A stretch of 35,369 nucleotides of DNA from JBBSOW01 sp038259365 (GCA_038259365.1 JBBSOW010000026.1:1-35369); one strand, 5' to 3'. Shown: positions 1 to 7,929, counted from the stretch's first letter. Notes: a model not told the origin generated them from the sequence alone. Program-made: numbers and translations.

Positions 1-282
1 GCAACTCAGACACGGCCCCGGCGTGTCATCCCCTTGCTCCCGGGAATCGCACCGGATATCCATCAGCCACCCGTTGCAGTCTGGGCACGGCGGAAGCTTG
101 GGCCGCATCCACGACGACCCCCGACTGTTGATCCCGGTGATCAAGAAGTCAGCCGCCACACCGATCACCGACTCATCCATAAACTCCACCATCGACCGAT
201 CACCAGCACGAACAGCGCCGGTCACGTCCGGCTCGACTACCTCGACCTCCGACGAAACCTGATCTCTCATCTGAACAGTCAT
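1..282 (-). CDS. Partial small protein with Cys pairs (zinc-ribbon-like), runs off the left edge
   Basis: Reading the minus strand from an ATG at 282 gives 94 uninterrupted codons to the window edge, so the 3' end is missing. A near-perfect ribosome binding site (AGGAGG) sits six bases upstream of the ATG, which supports the start. The first 60 residues are acidic and featureless. Residues about 70-94 contain CPDC, a single Cys and CLSC, an arrangement typical of a structural zinc ribbon. It is transcribed divergently from the HTH regulator at 404. The product is not recognised; small Cys-pair proteins of this kind are common on actinobacterial integrative elements (inference). Confidence 0.6.
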   Translation of the reverse strand, partial: MTVQMRDQVSSEVEVVEPDVTGAVRAGDRSMVEFMDESVIGVAADFLITGINSRGSSWMRPKLPPCPDCNGWLMDIRCDSREQGDDTPGPCLSC

Positions 283-334
283 TGCTTCCTCCTCTTGGTA
301 GATCTCCTCATTTGCAGATGACTACAAGACTGCT

Positions 335-397
335 AGACACTTAGGGGCGTTTAAACCACCCGAACGGGACACTTTTGGACACTTGTATGCCTATGAT
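335..397. promoter_or_regulatory. Divergent regulatory region with three GACACTT repeats
   Basis: Between the two divergent starts the motif GACACTT occurs at 336-342, 368-374 and 378-384. The last two lie in exact 10-bp tandem (GGACACTTTT, GGACACTTGT), one helical turn apart on the same DNA face. A TATGAT hexamer at 392-397 lies just before the regulator's ATG at 404. This is a plausible binding site for the adjacent HTH protein, but the regulator-operator link is inference. Confidence 0.4.
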
Positions 398-403
398 GGT
401 CCT

Positions 404-1138
404 ATGAATGTCCGACTCAGCAATGCCTTGATCGGCGCGAACCTCACTAGGGACGACCTAGCTAGCAGGGTCGAGGTCGACCCGAAGAGCGTCCAGCGCT
501 GGATCAGTCAGGACCGGTTGCCGCATGCGAGGGTCCGGCGTCGTGTTGCCCACGTCCTGGGCCAGGAGGAGACCTATTTCTGGCCCCGCCTGATTGACTC
601 TCGCGAGGCCAAAGCATCCACCATGAGCGAGATCGTGGAGGTGTGGCCCACCCGTGGCGGTATCCCCGGTGATGTTTGGTCGTCAATGTTCGATCAGGCT
701 GGAACACAAATTGATGTCCTCGTCTACGCCGGAACTTTCCTCATCGACAGCCACAACTTCCTCGACGTGGCACGCACGAAGGCCGCTGCTGGTGTCTCAG
801 TTCGTCTCCTCGTCGGCGATCCCTCTAGCTTCGCCGTGGCTCAACGGGGACGCGATGAACGAAAGCAATCACTACCGCAGCGTTGCACAGCCACGTTGGA
901 GTATCTGGCGGAGATCTCCGACGTGGCCGGGGTGGAGATCCGCACCCACCAAACCACGCTCTACGCCAGCGTGTACCGCGCCGACGAGACCATGTTGGTT
1001 AACCCACACACTTACGGGCTGTGGGCCGCAGAATCGCCGGTTTTCCATCTCCGCCGAGTCCCCACCGGCAACCTGTTTGGTTACTATGCCGCCGCCTACG
1101 AGCGTGTGTGGGAAACCGCTAGCCCTGTAGTTTGGTGA
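404..1138 (+). CDS. HTH (XRE-type) regulator with C-terminal DUF5919/phospholipase-D-like domain
   Basis: The 244-aa product has an N-terminal helix-turn-helix at residues about 4-55, with a lambda-repressor-like pattern (LTRDDLASRVEVDPKSVQRW). A C-terminal domain of about 150 residues resembles DUF5919, a PLD-like fold that accompanies HTH domains in actinobacterial regulators. I see no intact HKD catalytic motif, so the domain is more likely a sensor than an enzyme. ATG 404 is preferred because it starts right at the HTH and lies just behind a TATGAT box; an in-frame TTG at 383 would add seven residues. The stop overlaps a possible GTG start of the following Nudix gene, so the two are probably co-transcribed. 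It probably binds the GACACTT repeats upstream (inference). Confidence 0.75.
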   Translation: MNVRLSNALIGANLTRDDLASRVEVDPKSVQRWISQDRLPHARVRRRVAHVLGQEETYFWPRLIDSREAKASTMSEIVEVWPTRGGIPGDVWSSMFDQAGTQIDVLVYAGTFLIDSHNFLDVARTKAAAGVSVRLLVGDPSSFAVAQRGRDERKQSLPQRCTATLEYLAEISDVAGVEIRTHQTTLYASVYRADETMLVNPHTYGLWAAESPVFHLRRVPTGNLFGYYAAAYERVWETASPVVW

Positions 1139-1140
1139 GC

Positions 1141-1626
1141 ATGAGCCGCCGTATCGATTACTTCGATGATCCAGCAGCCCCGCCCGCCAACAGCGTTGTT
1201 CCCAGTGCCTCTGCGTTTGTCCTGCGCGACAATCGGTTGCTCTTGATTTCCAGGTCGGATAACGACAACTGGGCCATGCCTGGGGGCGCTCATGATCCGG
1301 GGGAGTCGTTGCCCCAGACTGCGGTCCGAGAGACCTTTGAGGAGAGCGGGGTCACCGTTCGCCCCGTGGGACTTGTGGGGCTTTTCACCGATCCTCGCCA
1401 CTTGATCCACTACACCAGCGACGACGAGGTGCGCCAGGAGTTTACTATCGTCTTTCGTGCCGAATACGTCTCGGGGCAACCGACACCCAGCGAGGAGTCG
1501 CTACAGGTCGAGTGGATCCCCGTCGATCAGATCGACGCATTGCCGATGGATCGGAGCCAGCGCAAGCGGATCAGGTGGGGGCTCGATCACCCCGATCAGA
1601 CGTGGATCGACCCAACGGGGGATTGA
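1141..1626 (+). CDS. Nudix hydrolase
   Basis: The 161-aa product carries a Nudix box at residues 49-71: G49, E55, then RETFEESGV, matching Gx5Ex7REUxEExGU except that Thr replaces the hydrophobic residue after RE. The glutamates of the box bind the divalent metal for hydrolysis of nucleoside diphosphate-X compounds; the substrate cannot be told from sequence. ATG 1141 is used; an in-frame GTG at 1135 overlaps the TGA of the HTH gene. The pair looks like one operon. The 3' end overlaps the convergent HD-domain gene by 31 bp. HTH-Nudix pairs are frequent in actinobacterial integrative elements (family knowledge). Confidence 0.85.
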   Translation: MSRRIDYFDDPAAPPANSVVPSASAFVLRDNRLLLISRSDNDNWAMPGGAHDPGESLPQTAVRETFEESGVTVRPVGLVGLFTDPRHLIHYTSDDEVRQEFTIVFRAEYVSGQPTPSEESLQVEWIPVDQIDALPMDRSQRKRIRWGLDHPDQTWIDPTGD

Positions 1627-2120
1627 CCAGCCTCCAGCAAATCGGCCTCGGCTCTGCGAATGAACCGGCTCACCACATCATCCGGGCCGTAACGCCGTTG
1701 GATCTCGGTCAACCGCCTCTCAACGGTGACCGACTCCCCCTGAGGCCCGGTGGTTAGGTCGGCCCACCACAGCACGCGGTGCGCGCGCCCAAGGTCAGCA
1801 TCAACCGCGAAATCTTCGAACAACGCCAAGTCGAGACCTCGCTCCTCTGCCTCCACATGGCTGGCCGTGTGGCACAGCACCAAGCGGCAGATCACCGGCG
1901 AGAATCCTTCGCGCTTCAAGAACCGCGCACCATCAAGAGCGTGCAAACCAGTATCCCGGCACGCATAACCCACATCGTGCAGGGTCGCTGCCGTCGCCAG
2001 ATCGTCTCTCAACTCGGCGGCCACCAGATCGACGCGTCCAGCAGCCTTCGCACCGACCGCCAGCGAGTGCGTCCGCCGATCTTCGTCGAGCACCGCCAAC
2101 GCTTCCTCCACGCTCACCAT
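1596..2120 (-). CDS. HD-domain phosphohydrolase-like protein
   Basis: The 174-aa product shows the HD signature: His18 in a THSLAV helix, the HD doublet at 48-49 (LHDVGYA), His60 (LHALDGA) and His84 (LCHTAS). This H...HD...H pattern is the metal-binding centre of HD phosphohydrolases, which act on nucleotides and other phosphoesters. The start is set at ATG 2120 because family similarity begins there; an in-frame upstream start at 2165 would add 15 atypical residues. It converges with and overlaps the Nudix gene. Substrate unknown; a role beside the Nudix enzyme in nucleotide clean-up is inference. Confidence 0.75.
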   Translation of the reverse strand: MVSVEEALAVLDEDRRTHSLAVGAKAAGRVDLVAAELRDDLATAATLHDVGYACRDTGLHALDGARFLKREGFSPVICRLVLCHTASHVEAEERGLDLALFEDFAVDADLGRAHRVLWWADLTTGPQGESVTVERRLTEIQRRYGPDDVVSRFIRRAEADLLEAGQSPVGSIHV

Positions 2121-2435
2121 AGGCTCATCATGCCCCACGACTCCGACCGCTCCACGACTGCACAAGCCAGGCAGGCTCTGACAGCCGGGTCTAGGCGGGA
2201 CGAGCTTCGCAAGTGTTCAGTCTGTCAACCCACTCGTAGGAAACAAGGTCCGTCGCGGAGGCCCAGTCCGACGGACCAACAATCCGACCACGGCATCCAT
2301 CCTATCTGCGGAGCCGTGCGGAAAGCGTTCGCCTCGGTATAAACGTTCGAGGTGTTGGCAACGTAGGTGTGCCTGTCGCAGACATTGGGGCAGGACTACT
2401 GTTTCCCGTATGGCCATCGCTCAGACGGAGAAATC
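2121..2435. other. Intergenic region with a perfect 9-bp inverted repeat
   Basis: No convincing gene lies between the divergent HD gene and the gene starting at 2436. The region holds a perfect inverted repeat with arms GGTCCGTCG (2247-2255) and CGACGGACC (2269-2277) around a 13-base loop. No T-run follows, and because the flanking genes point away from it, it is unlikely to be a terminator of either; an operator or a leftover transposon end is possible. Confidence 0.4.
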
Positions 2436-3122
2436 TTGAACACGCCGCCGCCGGAGTCGAAACGTCACGGTGAGGCCGTTCAATCCAGCCAGCGAGAACC
2501 CTGGTTTTGGAAATCACTCGTTCAAGGGATCGGGTTTGCACTCGTTGTCGCAGTGGCATCAGCCAGCCTCGTACCGTGGATCGCGCAGAATGTCGTTAGC
2601 GCACTTCGGGAGGCGACATGTAATGACTCGCGTGACCTCAAGCGCGTAGTGCCAGTTCTGGTGAAGTCTAGCTCGGAGCACCCACCTGAGGATGTCAAAG
2701 ATGGTCGCCACCTCGAGTACACGGCGGAAATGGTAACAGATGGAGACACGGGAACCGCTTGGGTCGAGGGCGTCGAAGGATTCGGTCAGGGTGAATGGAT
2801 CGAGTTCCATTTCAGTGAGCCACAAAGGCTAAGGCTGCTTTGCATCGCGAATGGCTACGATCTTACTTGGGATTTGTACCGGAGTAATGGCCGAGTTAGG
2901 TCGTTCGAACTTCTTGGAGCAGACAGCAAGGTATTGACGACGGGATCACTCGCCGATTTGGCCTCGAAGGATCACTTCGCCTATTTCCAAGAAGTCCTTC
3001 TCAGACATGACATGCCACCGACAGATGTTCTTCGATTGAGAATTACGAGCGTCTACGCAAGTGACGGTCGTGAGCGCGACAGCAGCACCTCTCTAAGTGA
3101 GATCGAATTTTGGATCAAGTGA
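2436..3122 (+). CDS. Membrane-anchored protein with discoidin/NADase-type glycan-binding-like domain
   Basis: The 228-aa product has a short basic N-terminus, one hydrophobic segment at about residues 32-52 (GIGFALVVAVASASLVPWIA) and a C-terminal domain. That domain contains MVTDGDTGTAWVEG, GEWIEFHF and IANGY, ending in SEIEFWI. This resembles the F5/8-type fold seen as the NADase-type glycan-binding domain. No enzymatic domain is attached, so it may be a stand-alone binding protein exposed outside the membrane. The start is TTG 2436, chosen because GGAG lies five bases upstream; no in-frame ATG exists before the domain. Function unknown. Confidence 0.6.
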   Translation: MNTPPPESKRHGEAVQSSQREPWFWKSLVQGIGFALVVAVASASLVPWIAQNVVSALREATCNDSRDLKRVVPVLVKSSSEHPPEDVKDGRHLEYTAEMVTDGDTGTAWVEGVEGFGQGEWIEFHFSEPQRLRLLCIANGYDLTWDLYRSNGRVRSFELLGADSKVLTTGSLADLASKDHFAYFQEVLLRHDMPPTDVLRLRITSVYASDGRERDSSTSLSEIEFWIK

Positions 3123-3400
3123 CAGGTGTCCGCCGCCCGTTAGTTCTCCGCCGGGCATCGCATGGCCGCTCCGCTTCGACCTACTGCCGCGAATCAAGCC
3201 GATGAACCCCGGTGAGGCCTACCGCCCCGGAACCCAGGGACTCCTACGCTTACCCGTCTGGGTCCGATCAGGGAGACCCCAACACCACCGACCACCTCTC
3301 TGTCATCGAAGCAAGCCGGTGGTTCGAGTCCACCTGGACCACGGTCGCAACACCGTGGCAACCCAGTCAGTGAACAACAGCACATAGGCCCGCTGCGACT

Positions 3401-4036
3401 CTCCTCAACAGCACCCATGTCTTCCTGGACTTCGACGGCCCCGTAACGCACCTATTCACCGATGGTCGAAAACATCCGCGTGGCTGATCGAATGAGATCA
3501 GCGCTACCCAAGTCGGTGAAGCTTCCTAACCGGTACAGCAATACCCCGGATCCTCTCCTCATCCTTCATTGGGCCTACGCCACCTTGTCTCGAATCGATG
3601 CCGGCGATCGAACAAGCCCGTATCGACGGGGAGTTGGCTGCCGTCCAGCAAAGTACGCCTACTGCTGGAGCAGCTTCTTCAACAACATGAAACACCGGGC
3701 AGCCCGCCATCGTCAGCAACAACCATGTATCTGCGACCGCACAATTTCTTAATGACCACAACCTTGAACACCTCATTTCGCAGACCGTAGGCCGCACCTT
3801 CGTCCATCCAGAACAGATGAAGCCTGAGCCCGATTCGATCCTTAGTGCACTTCGGCTCTTACACGCATCACCACCCCATACCGTCCTCATAGGCGATTCC
3901 GTATCCGACGTTCAGGCGGCCGGAGCAGCGAAGGTTCGTTGCATCGGCTACGCCAAAACAGCCCAGCGAGGTGAGGAGCTTCGACACACCTGGCGCGACA
4001 GCACCCTTCGTCACCATCACCGAGATCCTCGTATAA
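3401..4036 (+). pseudogene. Frameshifted HAD-family phosphatase
   Basis: All hallmark HAD motifs are present but spread over different frames. Motif I is VFLDFDGPV at about 3419-3445. Motif II is IVSNN near 3708. The loop-3 lysine lies in MKPEPDSIL at 3817, and motif IV is IGDSVSDVQAAGA at about 3886-3924 in the same frame. A last frame change near 4000 restores the expected tail ending in VTITEILV with a stop at 4034-4036. No single frame covers the protein and no start codon is visible before motif I. The intact protein would have hydrolysed a small phosphorylated metabolite. Decay, not a sequencing error, is likely because at least three shifts are needed. Confidence 0.7.
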
Positions 4037-4197
4037 GATAAACGTTGACTAGACTCATCAACTGTCCATACCGCTCCAAAGGTATCTAGCGTCGACGCGC
4101 CCTAAACACATATCGGGCTACCTCACCAGGCCACGACACTAACGATCATGATTTCTAGAACAGCCACAGAGTAAGGAGAGAACAAACCCCTCGGTCA

Positions 4198-4231
4198 TTG
4201 TCGGGCTCACTCAACTATCGTTCACCGACAA
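4198..4231. terminator. Possible bidirectional terminator between convergent genes
   Basis: Arms TTGTCGG (4198-4204) and CCGACAA (4225-4231) form a perfect 7-bp inverted repeat with a 20-base loop. It lies just beyond the 3' end of the minus-strand membrane protein gene and after the HAD pseudogene. No clear T-tract, so this is tentative. Confidence 0.3.
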
Positions 4232-4236
4232 CAATA

Positions 4237-4848
4237 CTAATAACGTAGTACACGGCCCTTCCACCAATCTTGAGACCCACTAAAGCCGAACTCGCCAAAA
4301 GCTGCTCCATTCCCAGTTGAATCGGGGTACTGTCGAACCTTGACATCGACGTTGGTGATCGGGGATGAGACAGTCAAGTATGGATACTCTTCCATAGTGT
4401 GAATCTCCCATTGCCAAATGGTACCCCTGGGTATTTGCCTCGGCTGTAACCGCGCTTGCTTACCTTTTAAGTCAAGACCGATTAATGTATTACTTGTTAG
4501 GATCCCGGTAGTTGACGCACCTAGACTTAGTGACAATGGCACCCCATTGAAAGCATCAACAGTAACGTCTTGCGGGCCTTTATTCGTTAGTCGCACCTGA
4601 ACGATGTATTGAATCGGAGGGTCAGGCTCAATAATTTCCTCTTTACCGTCGGGCATCCTCAGACAAATAGCTATCTTTTTGACATTTCTGGTGTCTACTA
4701 TCAACTGGCTTCGCCGAGTACCATACGTGCGAGTAACGAAAACCGTTACCACAATTGCGATAACTGCTATCACCAAACCCATGATCGTAAGAAGCTCACT
4801 AAACGAGAATAGCGGGCTGTCTCCCGGCGTTGGCTCAAATGAAGGCAT
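4237..4848 (-). CDS. Hypothetical membrane-anchored protein
   Basis: The 203-aa product has one N-terminal membrane segment (about residues 20-40, IMGLVIAVIAIVVTVFV) followed by a soluble, beta-rich domain of about 150 residues with repeated VTV/VQV strands. The family is not recognised. The gene is visibly AT-richer than its neighbours, suggesting acquisition. A perfect TATAAT -10 hexamer lies five bases upstream of the ATG and there is no ribosome binding site, so the message is probably leaderless. It sits in the island next to the RelA/SpoT-like pair but is separated from it by about 300 bp. Confidence 0.6.
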   Translation of the reverse strand: MPSFEPTPGDSPLFSFSELLTIMGLVIAVIAIVVTVFVTRTYGTRRSQLIVDTRNVKKIAICLRMPDGKEEIIEPDPPIQYIVQVRLTNKGPQDVTVDAFNGVPLSLSLGASTTGILTSNTLIGLDLKGKQARLQPRQIPRGTIWQWEIHTMEEYPYLTVSSPITNVDVKVRQYPDSTGNGAAFGEFGFSGSQDWWKGRVLRY

Positions 4849-4853
4849 GGTTA

Positions 4854-4859
4854 ATTATA
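4854..4859 (-). promoter_or_regulatory. Consensus -10 box for the 4237-4848 gene
   Basis: Minus-strand TATAAT, ending five bases before the ATG at 4848. Transcription would begin at or next to the start codon, which implies leaderless translation. No convincing -35 hexamer is seen at 16-18 bp spacing. Confidence 0.5.
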
Positions 4860-5151
4860 CCCTCTGCCGAGGCGCATTCACTCATTGGCACCCACAAACA
4901 TACAAGTCGGGTTAGGTTTTGGGAGCAGCATAAGGCTTCGTGCACTTCTCCACCATGGCAGAATCGTTGGCGGTTATCTACGTTGTCCGAATCTTCTACC
5001 TCGTCCTATGATTCGGCGCTTGCCGTTGCCGAATCTGCCTCTACTTAGTCAAGAGCGCTCGCTCCGCTCGCGCTGCTGCGGTCCGTGTCCTCGCTACGCT
5101 GCGGGCCGGTCCTCGCGACGTCATGTCTTCAAGCTCACGCCTGCGCGGACA
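4860..5151. other. Non-coding stretch with GC-rich short repeats
   Basis: No supported gene. Positions 5053-5115 contain GC-rich repeats (GCTCGCTCCGCTCGC, then two GCTGCGG copies) unlike the AT-richer sequence on the left. They lie just past the stop of the minus-strand 97-aa gene and could fold into a terminator-like structure, but there is no clean long hairpin. Confidence 0.3.
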
Positions 5152-5445
5152 CTATTTGGAAGCAACCTTGCCGTGAAGGTCAGATACCTTGCGCAAGTAT
5201 TGTTCGATACCCACCATAGAACTGGTCTCTTGTTCGAAATAGTTCGCATGAGTGACGCGAACGGTTTCGAGTGAGTCCGAGCCGACGAGCACGATGTCCA
5301 TCGACTGCTCGTGCCGGAACTGCTTCTCGAGTTCCTCATACCTCGCAACAGCCTTCTTCGCGTCCGAGCCGAACCGCTCCACGCCTTGAAGTTTGCCTTG
5401 CAAGTGGTCAAATACCAGCAAAAAGTGTTGGATTACACTCGACAT
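5152..5445 (-). CDS. Small protein paired with RelA/SpoT-like synthetase (candidate antitoxin or partner)
   Basis: The 97-aa product is charged and soluble, with no membrane segment and no recognised catalytic motif. It begins with a strand (IQHFLLVFDHLQGKL), continues with a helix rich in Glu/Lys (AVARYEELEKQF), then a second strand and helix (MDIVLVGSDSLETVRVTHANYF). The beta-alpha-beta-alpha pattern suggests a small alpha/beta fold. It starts eight bases after the stop of the upstream RelA/SpoT-like gene on the same strand, so the two are almost certainly co-transcribed. In toxic small alarmone synthetase systems the partner gene is an antitoxin; that role here is inference from context only. 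Confidence 0.65.
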   Translation of the reverse strand: MSSVIQHFLLVFDHLQGKLQGVERFGSDAKKAVARYEELEKQFRHEQSMDIVLVGSDSLETVRVTHANYFEQETSSMVGIEQYLRKVSDLHGKVASK

Positions 5446-5453
5446 AACAACTC

Positions 5454-6176
5454 CTAGACTTCGGGAAAAAGAACGTTGGTCAAAATATTGTACGTATCGA
5501 TCAGCTCACCCGACACCGGTGAACCAACCTCGTCTGCAGCCAGAATTTGAGACAGGGCTTGGGCCATCTGTTGAAACTCGCTGTCACCGTCTTGCTTGTA
5601 GTTCACCCCCACAGCACCAGAGTACCTCTCTACCAACATGGCCCATGCATGCATCGGTAGGGTCCGAAGCTGCACCTCGACGGGCTTCTGCTCCTGGCCG
5701 TACAGCAAAATCAAATGCACCCCTCGATAGCCTGAGCTCCTGGGCTTCGCAACGTAGTCGTTTTCACCGATCGGCGGGTGAATCTTCACAATGTGGTCTC
5801 GGAGCTTCCACAGATCCTCAAGCGTCTCAACTACCGCTCTGCACCCACCGACATCTTGCATCCGGTTCAACGCGAGGTTGGGTTGTCGTTCTAGCTTGTC
5901 AAAAATTGTAGACATCCGCTTGAGACGTTGTGTGACCTGGGCGTCACATCCAACCGTTCGGGCCATCGACCTCAACCCGTTGTTCGCCGTGACCAAAGGC
6001 TTCTGGTGCGCGGCTCTGTGCAACTGGACCACAGTGATAGCTGCCTCCACTGACCCCTGGTCCACCGGTTCGCCACGTAAATGCTTGCGGAGCGTACTAC
6101 CAGCCTTCTTCACCGCCGAAGCGCTAGGTATGCTCACCGCGTCGACGGTACTACACCGGGCGCGTGCTGGCACCAT
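5454..6176 (-). CDS. RelA/SpoT-domain nucleotide synthetase (small alarmone synthetase-like)
   Basis: The 240-aa product carries only a synthetase-type domain, with no HD hydrolase, TGS or ACT domain. Numbered from ATG 6176: the basic ATP-side motif QRLKRMSTIFDKL at 83-95; MQDVGGCRAVV at 106-116 with the metal-binding Asp108; YVAKPRSSGYRGVH at 141-154 with the substrate-stacking Tyr150; VEVQLRT at 166-172 with catalytic-type Glu168; and HAWA at 176-179. These residues match active (p)ppGpp synthetases. The start is uncertain: a GTG at 6137 fits the conserved N-terminus (SIPSASAVKKAG) and a TTG at 6236 is possible. It could make (p)ppGpp/(pp)pApp or pyrophosphorylate tRNA as toxic relatives do; sequence alone cannot decide. 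Confidence 0.85.
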   Translation of the reverse strand: MVPARARCSTVDAVSIPSASAVKKAGSTLRKHLRGEPVDQGSVEAAITVVQLHRAAHQKPLVTANNGLRSMARTVGCDAQVTQRLKRMSTIFDKLERQPNLALNRMQDVGGCRAVVETLEDLWKLRDHIVKIHPPIGENDYVAKPRSSGYRGVHLILLYGQEQKPVEVQLRTLPMHAWAMLVERYSGAVGVNYKQDGDSEFQQMAQALSQILAADEVGSPVSGELIDTYNILTNVLFPEV

Positions 6177-6236
6177 ATTTGCATTCAGGCCGCACTGAGG
6201 CCGGAAACGCCTGAGACCGGAGCCAAACCGCTGCAA

Positions 6237-6731
6237 GTCTAAATTTCACTGATACCACAGCTGACTAGGTAGTTCGTGACGGTTGCGAGCCATTGCGAAC
6301 CGTTCCACTCTCGCCTTGGGATCATTCCTAAACCTTTGGTTCAACAGGACGGCGTGGTATCGAGCCGTAGCCTCCCCAGTGTCGACCCCCGGCATCAAGA
6401 GCCCGGCGTCGGGACTTCCACCACGTCCTTCGGTCAACGCCCGCATCTCAGCCCAAGCGCAGGCCTTCCGGCCCAGGATCAGCAACACCTCAGCTAATTG
6501 GTCCTCCTCGGCCCGCCACCTCGCTGAACGGCAATCGCCCTTAGGTTTCCGCCGACCGCTTCGCCACCGGGCACCCCGTTACCGGGCTTGTAAAGTTGCG
6601 GAAGCAGGGAGCACTTGCTCGCAAACCACGCGGCGAGAGCCGATCACTCGTACTATGTCGGCAATGAGAGGCCGCCAAGTTGCCACTCACCCGTATCCCT
6701 GCCGAACCTCAAGCCCAGAAGGACTCGCCCG
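6237..6731. other. Region without a supported gene between the RelA/SpoT-like and HNH genes
   Basis: An 80-codon open frame on the minus strand (6246-6488) has a possible ATG but no ribosome binding site and no recognisable similarity; it could be a remnant. The rest is non-coding as far as I can see. The RelA/SpoT-like gene and the HNH gene diverge from this stretch, so it should hold both promoters. Confidence 0.3.
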
Positions 6732-7730
6732 TTGCCCATACTGGTCCTCATTCTCCTGCTTCTCGCCGCATTGATCATTGTCCCGGCGGCTACCGGCAGC
6801 TTCCTGTTGACGCTGATCGCGTTATTCGCGATCCTCGTCGCGAGCCCCATCGTTCGTACCATTCGCAAGAACCGTTACTTCGCGTCTGAGCACTTCCAGA
6901 TGCTGAAGTCGCAGATCGCCTCTTTGGTTGCTGAGCACAACGGTGTCGTCTGTTACGTCGCGGAGATCCGCGCTCAGGGTTCGTTCGAGCTCGGATCCTC
7001 ATCAACGGGGGAGTACGCTCACCTCGCCTCATTTGAGAACACCTCCGCATGGAAATATCGGCGCGACCGTAACGTCGCCGTCTTCACCCCGCACGTCCAC
7101 AACGCGTCCTTACAAGTGGTTCGCAACGCGAGCGTTGACCCAGTCAAATACATGATGAAGTACTTCGAAATTAAGGCTGATCAAAACACTCTCGCCGACG
7201 TGCAGCGCGTCGCTGACAGCATCTCGCGGCTGGAGGAAGCTGTCGCCAATGTTATGGAGCGCGAGGAGGACATCACTCGAACGATCAATCCGCCGCCGTT
7301 CATCCTCAAGCACTACAGCGAAGAGTTTTGGAGTCAGGTTGGCGTTCACCTATCGCCCATCCAGGTGCCCTATCCGCTGTACAAGTTCCAGTACACCTCT
7401 GCTGGTGGCAACAGCAGCCAGGAATCGGCCATCGAACTCAACACGCCGACGCTTGAAGCACTCTCCGCCGTCCTCGTCGACAAGATCCGCTGGGCAAAGT
7501 CTGCTGCTGGGCAGCGTGCACTGATGACAACGGCGTTGCGCAGGCACATTAAGGACCGCGACAACCATGCCTGCCTGAACTGTGGAGTCTCGCTGGCCGC
7601 CGAGCCCCACCTGCTTCTCGAGGTTGACCACATCATGCCTGTTTCAAAGGGCGGGCTCAGCGTACCTGAAAACCTTCAGACGCTGTGCTGGAAGTGCAAT
7701 CGCGCTAAGGGTGCCAAGCTTTTGGCCTAA
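6732..7730 (+). CDS. Membrane-anchored HNH endonuclease-like protein
   Basis: The 332-aa product starts with one long or two short hydrophobic segments (about residues 1-45, PILVLILLLLAALIIVPAA). A middle domain of about 200 residues without recognised family follows, and then a C-terminal HNH domain at about residues 285-330. The HNH part shows CLNC, LEVDHIMPVSKGG with the catalytic-type Asp-His pair, Asn in ENLQTLC, and CWKCNRAKG, i.e. two zinc-binding Cys pairs flanking the active site. TTG 6732 is chosen because AGAAGGA lies eight bases upstream and it places the membrane segment at the N-terminus; an in-frame TTG at 6615 would add 39 atypical residues. Membrane anchoring of an HNH nuclease suggests action on incoming DNA (inference). 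Confidence 0.8.
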   Translation: MPILVLILLLLAALIIVPAATGSFLLTLIALFAILVASPIVRTIRKNRYFASEHFQMLKSQIASLVAEHNGVVCYVAEIRAQGSFELGSSSTGEYAHLASFENTSAWKYRRDRNVAVFTPHVHNASLQVVRNASVDPVKYMMKYFEIKADQNTLADVQRVADSISRLEEAVANVMEREEDITRTINPPPFILKHYSEEFWSQVGVHLSPIQVPYPLYKFQYTSAGGNSSQESAIELNTPTLEALSAVLVDKIRWAKSAAGQRALMTTALRRHIKDRDNHACLNCGVSLAAEPHLLLEVDHIMPVSKGGLSVPENLQTLCWKCNRAKGAKLLA

Positions 7731-7929
7731 GGGGAGCGGTTCACCTGCGCATAACGTCGCGAATGAGGACCTTTCAAGCCACTTCTGGCCCTAAAGGTGG
7801 GTCTCTGCCTTACGTGGCCCAACCGTGGCACGGCAAATGCAGAGCTGATGCCAGTTAGTGCAAACCGCCCAGTAGCCAATAGTCCACCTGACAAGGGCTT
7901 GCACCTCGAAGCGTGCCGCTCAGTTGGTC

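Noticed and set aside
3318..3346. tRNA T-arm-like sequence (GGTGG-TTCGAGT-CCACC)
   Set aside because: No anticodon arm, variable loop or 5' acceptor strand matches around it; one short stem-loop is not enough to call a tRNA fragment.
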